Below are positions 13,860-19,979 of a DNA stretch of 19,979 nt, piece after piece. The notes below the pieces were generated by a model, which saw only the letters and a list, made by a program, of their open reading frames with translations, ran no database searches and was not told the DNA's origin. The stretch comes from Oscillospiraceae bacterium. GTDB taxonomy: Bacteria > Bacillota > Clostridia > Oscillospirales > Ruminococcaceae. Both the position numbers and the translations under genes were made by a program. The stretch is taken from contig JAEDLR010000040.1 in assembly GCA_016295145.1 (NCBI GenBank), positions 1-19,979 of the forward strand, written 5' to 3'. Positions within the stretch are counted from its first letter, which is position 1; each line of letters begins with the position of its first letter.

Positions 13860-15677
13860 TCAGCCCAAGCGTGCTGCCAGATTATCCAACTGCTTTGCAA
13901 GCTCTGCGGGCAGTCTGTCACCAAACTTGCCATAAAACTCGCGGATGCCTGCAACTTCCTGCTTCCACAGGTCAACATCAACATCAAGCAGCTCGCGGAT
14001 GGTGTCAGTGGTGATATCATCCAGACCCTCTACATTGATGTCCTCAGGCTTCGGCTCATAGCCAATGGGAGTCTCAACTGCATCTGCCTTGCCGTCGCAG
14101 CGGTCAATAATCCAATCGAGAACACGCATATTGTCGCCAAAACCGGGCCAGATGAAGTGACCCTCGTCATCGGTGCGGAACCAGTTGACATTGAAAATCT
14201 TCGGGGCCTTGTCGCCAAGCTTCTTGCCCATCTCCAGCCAGTGTGCCCAGTAGTCGCCCATATGGTAGCCGCAGAAGGGCAGCATTGCCATAGGATCACG
14301 ACGTACAACACCAACTGCACCTGCAGCAGCAGCAGTGGTCTCGGAAGCCATGATAGAGCCGATGAAGGTACCATGCTCCCAATCAAAGGACTGGTAAACC
14401 AACGGAGCAGTCTTTGCGCGGCGGCCGCCAAATACAATCGCGGAGATCGGCACACCGTTGGGATTGTTGAACTCAGGACTGATGCACGGGCAGTTCTCAG
14501 CAGGAGCAGTAAAGCGGCTGTTGGGATGTGCAAGCTTCTGGGGCTTGCCATCTTCGCCAATGACGGAAGTGTACTCTACGCCGTTTACGCGCTCGCCCTT
14601 CCACTCAATTGCGTCCACAGGGGGATTCTTGTCCAGACCTTCCCACCAGACGGTGTTGTCTGCAGCGTTCATAGCAACATTGGTGAAGATGGTGTTCTTC
14701 TTGGTAGAAGCCAGAGCGTTGAAGTTGGACTTTGCGTTGGTGCCGGGGGCAACGCCGAAGAAGCCATTCTCAGGGTTAATTGCATACAGTCTGCCATCGG
14801 GGCCTTGCTTCAGCCATGCGATATCATCGCCGACGCAGAACACCTCATAGCCCTTTGCACGGTAGCCCTCCGGAGGAATCAGCATTGCCAGATTGGTCTT
14901 ACCGCAGGCAGAGGGGAATGCAGCGCAGACATACTTGGTCTCCTGACCGGGCTTTTTCAGACCGAGGATGAGCATATGCTCAGCCATCCAGCCCTCGTTC
15001 TTGCCCTGATAGGAAGCGATACGCAGTGCGAAACACTTCTTGCCCAACAGAACATTACCGCCGTAAGCGGAGTTGATGCTCCAGATGGTGTTATCTTCGG
15101 GGAAGTGTACAATGTAGCGGTTGTCCTTATCGACATTTGCCTTGGAGTGCAGACCGCGGACGAAGTCATCGGAAGTATCGCCGAGATTCTCAAATGCCTG
15201 TGTACCCATACGGGTCATGATGTTCATGTTCAGAACAACATAGATGGAGTCGGTCAACTCAACGCCGACCTTCGCCAGAGGAGAACCAATGGGGCCCATG
15301 CTGTAAGGAATTACATACATGGTTCTGCCCTTCATGACACCGTCATAGAGCGGGGTCAGCTTTGCATACATCTCCTGGGGGTCACACCAGTTGTTGGTAG
15401 GGCCTGCGTCCTCCTTGCGGCGGGAGCAAATAAAGGTTCTGTCCTCCACGCGAGCGACATCGTTGGGACGGGTACGGTGATACAGACAGCCAGGATATTT
15501 TTCTTCATTCAGACGATAGAGCTTGTCAGGATGACCATCGGGGAGAGCAGTCACCTCAGCAGTCAGCTGATCCAGCTGCTCCTTGGTGCCGTCGATCCAA
15601 ACGACCTGATCAGGCTTTGTGAGAGCGATCATCTCCTCAACCCATTTGTTGACATTGGGATTTTTTGTCAGGGACAT
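13860..15677 (-). CDS. pckG: Phosphoenolpyruvate carboxykinase (GTP)
   Basis: Interconverts oxaloacetate and phosphoenolpyruvate with GTP/GDP (EC 4.1.1.32 type) in the cytosol. In anaerobic gut Firmicutes the CO2-fixing direction toward oxaloacetate is also plausible. The 605 residues match the usual family length. The P-loop reads FPSACGKTNLA (254-264) with the reactive Cys258, which identifies the GTP class rather than the ATP class. Other hallmarks are CVGDDIAW (281-288), APAENCPCISPEF (391-403), FGGRRAKTAPLVYQS (416-430) and FNVNWFRTDDEGHFIWPGF (495-513). AGGAGG nine bases before the ATG sets the start. It has its own promoter and a terminator placed inside spoIIR. I found no convincing cre site. 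Confidence 0.97.
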   Translation of the reverse strand: MSLTKNPNVNKWVEEMIALTKPDQVVWIDGTKEQLDQLTAEVTALPDGHPDKLYRLNEEKYPGCLYHRTRPNDVARVEDRTFICSRRKEDAGPTNNWCDPQEMYAKLTPLYDGVMKGRTMYVIPYSMGPIGSPLAKVGVELTDSIYVVLNMNIMTRMGTQAFENLGDTSDDFVRGLHSKANVDKDNRYIVHFPEDNTIWSINSAYGGNVLLGKKCFALRIASYQGKNEGWMAEHMLILGLKKPGQETKYVCAAFPSACGKTNLAMLIPPEGYRAKGYEVFCVGDDIAWLKQGPDGRLYAINPENGFFGVAPGTNAKSNFNALASTKKNTIFTNVAMNAADNTVWWEGLDKNPPVDAIEWKGERVNGVEYTSVIGEDGKPQKLAHPNSRFTAPAENCPCISPEFNNPNGVPISAIVFGGRRAKTAPLVYQSFDWEHGTFIGSIMASETTAAAAGAVGVVRRDPMAMLPFCGYHMGDYWAHWLEMGKKLGDKAPKIFNVNWFRTDDEGHFIWPGFGDNMRVLDWIIDRCDGKADAVETPIGYEPKPEDINVEGLDDITTDTIRELLDVDVDLWKQEVAGIREFYGKFGDRLPAELAKQLDNLAARLG

Positions 15678-15731
15678 TGTATAGACCTCCTATGTACTTT
15701 TACTCATGGAAACCTAAAGTTTCCTGTATAC

Positions 15732-15760
15732 ATTATACTGGAAAAAGCGCAGAATGTCAA
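15732..15760 (-). promoter_or_regulatory. sigma-A promoter of pckG
   Basis: Minus strand TTGACA (15760-15755), a 17-base spacer, and TATAAT (15737-15732). A small inverted repeat, GGAAAC/GTTTCC (15708-15724), lies just past the start of the leader. Confidence 0.88.
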
Positions 15761-15783
15761 GTGAAAATTGCGTTAAATTTACG

Positions 15784-16035
15784 CTATGCCTGATGGGATG
15801 CATAGGCAGTTTTCACGGTCACGCCTGCAAGCCGCCCGATTTTCCCAGAAAGTGCGCTGATCCTTGTCTGCGGTGCGTCCATGGCAACGCTGATGAGATT
15901 GATTCCGCGCTGACGGTAAGGCAGCCCCATGCGCCCGATGATGCCATCGCGGTATTCGTGCAGCAGAAGATTGAGTTGTTCAATGGCATCGGGGTTCTCA
16001 ACAATGACGGCGAGGATGGCAATACGGTTTTCCAT
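15784..16035 (-). CDS. Iron-only hydrogenase system regulator, TM1266 family
   Basis: An 83-residue protein matching the small family (ACT / NikR C-terminal-like fold) named the iron-only hydrogenase system putative regulator after Thermotoga TM1266. Visible hallmarks are IAILAVIVENPDAIEQLN, the block YRDGIIGRMGLPYRQRGINL and VAMDAPQTRISALSGKIGRL, ending GVTVKTAY. The family has no DNA-binding domain of its own, and its mechanism is not settled to my knowledge. It usually lies near [FeFe]-hydrogenase maturation genes (hydE/F/G), none of which are in this window. AAAGGAG nine bases before the ATG sets the start. A dedicated promoter begins eight bases past the sigE stop, so it may be both separately transcribed and reached by read-through from sigE. 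Confidence 0.88.
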   Translation of the reverse strand: MENRIAILAVIVENPDAIEQLNLLLHEYRDGIIGRMGLPYRQRGINLISVAMDAPQTRISALSGKIGRLAGVTVKTAYASHQA

Positions 16036-16064
16036 AGCGTAACACTCCTTTCTGTTACAGTATG

Positions 16065-16093
16065 ATTATAGCATACCTTTTGCGGAAAGTCAA
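16065..16093 (-). promoter_or_regulatory. sigma-A promoter of the TM1266-family regulator
   Basis: Minus strand TTGACT (16093-16088), a 17-base spacer, and TATAAT (16070-16065). GTATG and CATAC (7 bases apart) bracket the -10 box and could be a small operator. Confidence 0.85.
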
Positions 16094-16100
16094 TTGTGGG

Positions 16101-16817
16101 CTATGACGGCAGCAACTCCTGCAACTGTGCGCGCAGGCGTTTGATAATCTTTTTCTCCAGCCGTGAAATATACGACTGTGAGATCCCGATGGCATCGGCA
16201 ACTTCTTTTTGCGTTTTCTCCTTTCCGTCGATCAGCCCGAAGCGCATTTCCATGATCTGGCGTTCTCTTGGCGAAAGGCGTTTCACCGCTTCGTGAAGCA
16301 TATTGCGTTCTGCTTCATTTTCAATGCCACGGTTTACGATATCCTCATCCGTGCCCAGCAAATCAGAAAGCAGCAATTCGTTGCCGTCCCAGTCCACATT
16401 CAGCGGCTCGTCTATAGAGATCTCGTTTCGGTATTGTGCGGTTTTCCGCAGGTGCATGAGAATCTCGTTCTCAATGCATCGTGAAGCATATGTTGCAAGC
16501 TTGATGTTCTTTTCTGGGTGAAAGGTTTCCACCGCCTTAATCAGACCGATCGTGCCAATGGAGATCAGATCTTCAATATAGATACCCGTTGATTCAAACT
16601 TCCGTGCGATATATACCACAAGACGCAGGTTATGCAGAATCAAGGTATCTCTTGCCTTCGGTTTTCCTTGTAAAAGATCGGCAAAGGCTTGTGCCTCTTC
16701 TTCTTTGGTTAGCGGTGGCGGCAGAGCGTCGGGCCCGTTGATGTAAAACACCTGATCGGCAGGTTCATCATTGCCAAGTGCTCTTAACCGATGGAAGCAG
16801 TATTCGATCCAGTGCAT
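16101..16817 (-). CDS. sigE: RNA polymerase sporulation sigma factor SigE (pro-form)
   Basis: The early mother-cell sigma factor, made as an inactive precursor. The protein has 238 residues, against about 239 in Bacillus subtilis. Residues 1 to about 25 are the amphipathic pro-sequence expected to be removed by SpoIIGA, just ahead of FYINGPDALPPPLT. Region 2 is very strongly conserved (NLRLVVYIARKFESTG, EDLISIGTIGLIKAVETF, ATYASRCIENEILM), and DEPLNVDWDGNELLLSDLLG is a SigE hallmark. Region 4 is MEMRFGLIDGKEKTQKEVA and GISQSYISRLEKKIIKRLR. The start at 16817 follows GAGAGGAAG; in-frame codons further up overlap spoIIGA and are not family-like. It lies 37 bases after spoIIGA in the classical spoIIG order. 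sigG, which usually follows, is absent. Confidence 0.96.
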   Translation of the reverse strand: MHWIEYCFHRLRALGNDEPADQVFYINGPDALPPPLTKEEEAQAFADLLQGKPKARDTLILHNLRLVVYIARKFESTGIYIEDLISIGTIGLIKAVETFHPEKNIKLATYASRCIENEILMHLRKTAQYRNEISIDEPLNVDWDGNELLLSDLLGTDEDIVNRGIENEAERNMLHEAVKRLSPRERQIMEMRFGLIDGKEKTQKEVADAIGISQSYISRLEKKIIKRLRAQLQELLPS

Positions 16818-16854
16818 TTCGTTCTTCCTCTCTGTTTGTATGTATGAATGGGAT

Positions 16855-17664
16855 TTATGGCAGCAGTATTGGCGAAAAAACAGCAGGTATTGCCTCATCT
16901 GATACAGCAATGACCGCTTTGACAGGATATGGTTTGTTCCGGTCGTATATAATGATTGATTCCGGAATACAGGCCGGCAGCAACCGCCTGCCGGTCACGG
17001 TATCTACCTGTAGCATACGAAAGCCTTTTTGTTCTCTTGCAAGCTGCTCGGCACTTTGTGCAGTGCCGTGATTCTGCATCACGTTTGCATTGCATACGAT
17101 GACCGGCAGACCGCTGAATGGGTCATGCAGACGGTTTCCGCTGTCACAGAGGGCTTGTATCCGGCAGATGCGGTTATGCAGCGCAATCTGCAGTGTGTAG
17201 CGTGTGACATCTGCACTTTGTCGTCTTCGGGCAGTGTAGGTGGTGATGCACCCGCCGATAACGGTTGCGATTAGTAGTACCCCCAGCGAAACATCGGCGT
17301 AGAGGATACCGTTTGCCGTGGTGATGCCCTTCGGTGCAACCTGACTGCCTACCGTATAAACAACACCGCAGAAGACCGCAGCAGCAGCAAAGAGGGTAAT
17401 GCTTGCTTGCAGCAAGCGTTGCAGGGGGCATGGGCAGAATGCTGCTGTACACATCAATACAGCGGTGAAAATGCGCAGCAGCCATGACAGAAGCACAGGC
17501 ATTGCCGGCAGAAAGATCAGCAGAGCACTGCTTGCCCCGAATGCCGCAGCAACCAGCAACCGCCACCGTTTGCAAGGAATATGCGTGATATGCGTAACGG
17601 TTTTCAGCAGGAAAAAGTCTATCCACCAGTTGGAAAGCAGTAGTACATCAAGATAAATGACCAT
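16855..17664 (-). CDS. spoIIGA: SpoIIGA, pro-sigma-E processing peptidase
   Basis: A membrane-embedded aspartic protease that cleaves pro-sigma-E on receiving the SpoIIR signal. It has 269 residues, against about 309 in B. subtilis; the difference is spread over the loops and C-terminus. About five hydrophobic helices occupy residues 1-140 (MVIYLDVLLLSNWWIDFFLL first). A cytosolic protease domain follows with the catalytic motif CDSGNRLHDPFSGLPVIV, whose Asp174 is the expected catalytic residue. The conserved MxIYLDV start fixes the ATG at 17664, although only a weak GGTGA precedes it; an ATG two codons upstream is equally possible. A Spo0A-box-like site and a TATACT -10 lie upstream, and sigE follows directly. 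Confidence 0.93.
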   Translation of the reverse strand: MVIYLDVLLLSNWWIDFFLLKTVTHITHIPCKRWRLLVAAAFGASSALLIFLPAMPVLLSWLLRIFTAVLMCTAAFCPCPLQRLLQASITLFAAAAVFCGVVYTVGSQVAPKGITTANGILYADVSLGVLLIATVIGGCITTYTARRRQSADVTRYTLQIALHNRICRIQALCDSGNRLHDPFSGLPVIVCNANVMQNHGTAQSAEQLAREQKGFRMLQVDTVTGRRLLPACIPESIIIYDRNKPYPVKAVIAVSDEAIPAVFSPILLP

Positions 17665-17680
17665 GTTCATCACCGCATTC

Positions 17681-17714
17681 AGTATACCATGGTGCCTGTG
17701 CGTAATTTGTCGTA
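17681..17714 (-). promoter_or_regulatory. Candidate Spo0A-dependent spoIIGA promoter with a 0A box
   Basis: TTTGTCGTA at 17706-17714 (plus-strand sense) matches the Spo0A box TTTGTCRAA at eight of nine positions. It lies 19 bases upstream of a minus-strand TATACT (17686-17681), where no good -35 box exists. That arrangement fits Spo0A activation from the -35 region, as known for spoIIG. The implied leader is very short, about 10 bases, which is a reason for caution. Confidence 0.5.
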
Positions 17715-17756
17715 TCCTGCAACGATATCCAAATATCTGCAATTTGGCATTTGCGG

Positions 17757-17785
17757 TTGACAAAAAGGTACTTTTCTGATAGAAT
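17757..17785 (+). promoter_or_regulatory. sigma-A promoter of the dockerin esterase gene
   Basis: TTGACA (17757-17762), a 17-base spacer, and TAGAAT (17780-17785). The -35 box overlaps GTTGACAAA (17756-17764), an eight-of-nine match to an inverted Spo0A box; that may be chance, because TTGACA itself supplies most of the match. Confidence 0.8.
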
Positions 17786-17859
17786 AAAGACGGTTTCCAT
17801 ATCATTCTTTATGGAAGCACAAACACATACAGAACCAAAGATATGAAAGGAATCGCTTT

Positions 17860-19029
17860 ATGAAGAAAATCAATGCACGACTGTTATCCGTAACTCTTGC
17901 ACTTGCAGCGGCTGCTATGCTGCCGATGCCTGTAAATGCAGCAGAGGGTGAAAAGCTTCTGGTAATGGGCGACAGTATCTCGGCAGGCTATGCCGTTGAA
18001 AAGGGACAGTATGGCTATTACGATTATCTGGTAGAATGTGAGGGATATACGCTTACAAACCTTGCGGTATCGGGGCATAAAACCACGGATATGATGGCTT
18101 TGATGCAACAGGCAGATACACAGACCGCCATTCAGGAAGCAGATGTGATTGTAATCAGCATTGGCGCAAACGATATGCTCACCCCCTTTATGAAATATAT
18201 TGACTCCATCCGGCAGGAGGACGAGAGCTATCAGGAACTGTTTACCCGTCTGGATGCGGAAGGCTCACTGGTATCTCATGTATCCAAGCTTTCAGGGTAT
18301 ATCCGCCCGAATATCGAAGCAGCAAAAACCAACATTGCCCAGATCGAAGCAGATATTCTCGCGCTGAACCCCGATGTGAAGCTTGTGATGCAGACTATTT
18401 ACAACCCTGTAGACTACGATGAGTCTGTGATAGAGGGGGCAGGCTACGGCTCATCCTATAATCTGCTGCACAATTATGTGCGTAACTCCACCAACATGAT
18501 CAACGAGGCGATCCTTGCTTTGGAGCATACTCGCATTGCAGATGTTTCGGCTGCTTTTGAGGGCACAGGCTGGATCTATATCCGCGTAGAAGAAAAGGAT
18601 ATTCATCCGACACAGCTGGGGCACGCATTGATCGGTGCGACCGTACTCAATGCACTTGGCATTACTGAGGGCGAAAGCTTTGCCATGTCTGTTGTACTGG
18701 ATAATGTCAGTAAGTCGGCTGCCAAGGTTTTCCCTGCGGATGATCGTGCTGTCATGGAACCCTTTGCAATGACGGTATCCTGGTATCCGCGCGGTGATAT
18801 CAACAACAGCGGCAAGGTGGATTCCTCTGACGCAATTCTGGCACTGCGCCAATATAACAGTGAAGTTCTGCTTGGTGCCGGTGATGTTCTGGCCCCCATT
18901 GCAAAGCACGCCGCTGATGTGGATAAAAACGGCATGGTCAATGCCAATGATGCCATCGGTATTCTCAAGTTTTATTCACTTTCCATTGGTGGCGGCACCG
19001 TCACATGGGATACAGTTTATCCCGGATAA
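17860..19029 (+). CDS. Secreted SGNH/GDSL esterase with C-terminal type I dockerin
   Basis: A 389-residue exported hydrolase, probably a carbohydrate or lipid esterase attached to a cellulosome-like complex. A signal peptide spans about 1-28 (basic MKKINAR, hydrophobic core, cleavage near NAAEG). The SGNH domain (about 31-275) has block I MGDSISAGY with nucleophile Ser39, block II Gly72, block III GAND with Asn104, and block V DIHPTQLGH with Asp247 and His249, so the catalytic set is complete. A dockerin follows (about 311-376): two calcium-binding repeats, GDINNSGKVDSSDAILALRQ and ADVDKNGMVNANDAIGILKF. Residues at the usual cohesin-recognition positions are SS and AN. AAAGGAA eight bases before the ATG sets the start. 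Divergent from spoIIGA. Substrate unknown. Confidence 0.92.
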   Translation: MKKINARLLSVTLALAAAAMLPMPVNAAEGEKLLVMGDSISAGYAVEKGQYGYYDYLVECEGYTLTNLAVSGHKTTDMMALMQQADTQTAIQEADVIVISIGANDMLTPFMKYIDSIRQEDESYQELFTRLDAEGSLVSHVSKLSGYIRPNIEAAKTNIAQIEADILALNPDVKLVMQTIYNPVDYDESVIEGAGYGSSYNLLHNYVRNSTNMINEAILALEHTRIADVSAAFEGTGWIYIRVEEKDIHPTQLGHALIGATVLNALGITEGESFAMSVVLDNVSKSAAKVFPADDRAVMEPFAMTVSWYPRGDINNSGKVDSSDAILALRQYNSEVLLGAGDVLAPIAKHAADVDKNGMVNANDAIGILKFYSLSIGGGTVTWDTVYPG

Positions 19030-19051
19030 TTGCTGGTTGCAGTAGGATACA

Positions 19052-19089
19052 AAAAGCCACACTCTTAGAGGGTAAAGAGTGTGGCTTTT
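19052..19089. terminator. Bidirectional terminator between the esterase and membrane-protein genes
   Basis: AAAAGCCACACTCTT (19052-19066) and its exact complement (19075-19089) form 15 pairs around an 8-base loop, so both strands end in TTTT. It fits between two convergent stop codons (19029 and 19091). Confidence 0.92.
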
Positions 19090-19090
19090 G

Positions 19091-19945
19091 TTATTCGGCG
19101 TAGGCGTAATAGTCTGTAATATCAAACACCAGCATATTTGTAGAATAAGAGGGGAGCAGCCGCACAGCGCAGAGTTTGGCACCGTTATAATAACGGTAAA
19201 GCGTATTGTAAACCGTGCCGTCGCCGCTTTCTTCCTCCATCAGCCATATTTCACAGAGATAACGTATATTGCCGACCTGTGAGTAATACGACGCAAAATG
19301 CTCGACACCTTTGGTTGCTTCGGTTGCAAAGCAATAATCGTACAGATCAGGAATGTGCAGTTCGTTGGTTGCAACCCATTCACCATCGGATTTCACCATG
19401 CAGATACCATCGGCTGTCTGCATCAGATCAGTTGTTTCCGTAGGAAAACAGTATTCGGCACAGGTCTGCATTGTGATCCTATCGGATGCGGATGCTTCCA
19501 ACCCATGATAGTAATCGTACAGGGTAAGTGTGGGAGTGTAGGTGCCGTTTTCATTGAACAGCATAGCCGTTGCCTGTATCCGAACACCTTTACCTGCGCC
19601 GTCAAGTTGCTCTTTTACGGTATCTGCTGTAGAGGGATGGATCTCGTCCAATGGTTCATCGGTGATTTCTCCCCGTCGGTAATCAAATCGAAGCTGCTTC
19701 ATGGTGCGTGCGTATAGTGTAAAATGCTTCGCAGCCACGGTGAAACTCATCAGCAGTAAAAGCAAGCCGAACACGGTTACCAGTATGACAATCAACGGCT
19801 TTTTGTGGCGGTGGGGTGAGGGGAGTGGCAGCAGATCCGTGTCTTTGATGTCAGCGGATGAAAATTCGGCAACCGATGCAGGGGTGTCCTTATCGATCTC
19901 TGTAGCAGTGTGGAGATCGTCCTGCTTCATATCAGTCGTTTTCAT
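19091..19945 (-). CDS. Single-pass membrane protein of unknown function
   Basis: About 284 residues, family not recognised. From the ATG at 19945, an acidic, Thr/Ser-rich cytoplasmic segment (about 1-46) leads to a basic HRHKK stretch, then one membrane helix (about 50-72, IVILVTVFGLLLLLMSFTVAA). A predicted extracytoplasmic domain of about 210 residues follows, rich in Tyr, Glu and Asp (YTPTLTLYDYYHG, EIWLMEEESGDG, ending FDITDYYAYAE). This is a type II topology. No lipobox or catalytic motif was seen. The start is uncertain: ATGs at 19975, 19945 and 19930 are all in frame, none with a good ribosome binding site, and a stop codon sits just before 19975. The gene probably overlaps the end of an upstream gene and relies on translational coupling. 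Confidence 0.7.
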   Translation of the reverse strand: MKTTDMKQDDLHTATEIDKDTPASVAEFSSADIKDTDLLPLPSPHRHKKPLIVILVTVFGLLLLLMSFTVAAKHFTLYARTMKQLRFDYRRGEITDEPLDEIHPSTADTVKEQLDGAGKGVRIQATAMLFNENGTYTPTLTLYDYYHGLEASASDRITMQTCAEYCFPTETTDLMQTADGICMVKSDGEWVATNELHIPDLYDYCFATEATKGVEHFASYYSQVGNIRYLCEIWLMEEESGDGTVYNTLYRYYNGAKLCAVRLLPSYSTNMLVFDITDYYAYAE

Positions 19946-19979
19946 CGTTATTCTTACGCTCTGCGGTGACGGCATTCAG
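19932..19979 (-). CDS. Possible 3' end of an upstream gene (partial)
   Basis: From the right edge a minus-strand frame reads LNAVTAERKNNDEND and stops at TGA (19934-19932), overlapping the start region of the membrane-protein gene; TGATATG would allow coupling. Fifteen codons are too few to identify or confirm a gene. Confidence 0.25.
   Translation of the reverse strand: MNAVTAERKNNDEND

Noticed and set aside
14157..15764. Long plus-strand open frame opposite pckG (about 535 codons)
   Set aside because: The opposite strand is an unmistakable PEP carboxykinase. The plus frame is a codon-bias shadow without a start signal.
15770..15784. GCGTTAAATTTACGC as a terminator for the TM1266-family gene
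   Set aside because: Only about four strong pairs with a central mismatch and a weak T-run. It may be incidental.
1..19979. Mobile elements, CRISPR arrays, tRNA or rRNA genes
   Set aside because: No transposase or integrase proteins, no regularly spaced direct repeats, and no recognisable tRNA or rRNA sequence on either strand.

Overview
The window looks like chromosomal DNA from a Gram-positive, spore-forming-lineage Firmicute of the Ruminococcaceae/Oscillospiraceae type. Supporting this are sporulation genes (spoIIGA, sigE, spoIIR), a T-box leader on thrS, clostridial-type ThrRS and Fe-S scaffold sequences, strong AGGAGG ribosome binding sites, consensus sigma-A promoters (TTGACA-17-TATAAT), and a secreted esterase with a C-terminal dockerin, as in cellulosome-forming ruminococci. 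The assignment is inferred from gene content; no rRNA or other phylogenetic marker is present.

Layout, left to right. 1-2900: the 5' part of an Fe-S scaffold-like gene, then thrS under a T-box. 2948-5167: a large one-component regulator (sugar-binding-protein-like domain, degenerate GGDEF, AraC helix-turn-helix) behind a clean promoter and a palindromic operator candidate. 5345-7724: a CorA-type Mg2+ channel and the tRNA-Ala editing protein AlaX; the gap between them holds a large inverted repeat and signals for a small plus-strand RNA. 7855-11236: a ppk1 / AI-2E-family permease operon. 11500-12948: a small CxCxxC protein and class II fructose-bisphosphate aldolase. 13170-15677: spoIIR convergent with GTP-dependent PEP carboxykinase; the pck terminator is encoded inside the spoIIR 3' end. 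15784-17664: an iron-only hydrogenase regulator (TM1266 family) downstream of the spoIIGA-sigE pair. 17860-19029: an SGNH esterase with dockerin, divergent from spoIIGA. 19091-19945: a single-pass membrane protein of unknown function.

Most genes are on the minus strand; only spoIIR, the esterase and the proposed small RNA run plus. The content is mostly housekeeping and core sporulation. spoIIR (forespore signal), spoIIGA (protease) and sigE (pro-sigma factor) are the three parts of one intercompartment switch, in two nearby loci. pck and fba sit at the gluconeogenic end of carbon metabolism. I saw no transposase, integrase, CRISPR array, tRNA or rRNA, and no clear new multi-gene system. The best leads are the unexplained small RNA at about 6444-6559, the palindromes at corA, the AraC-type regulator and spoIIR, the terminator inside spoIIR, and the spoIIGA/esterase control region.
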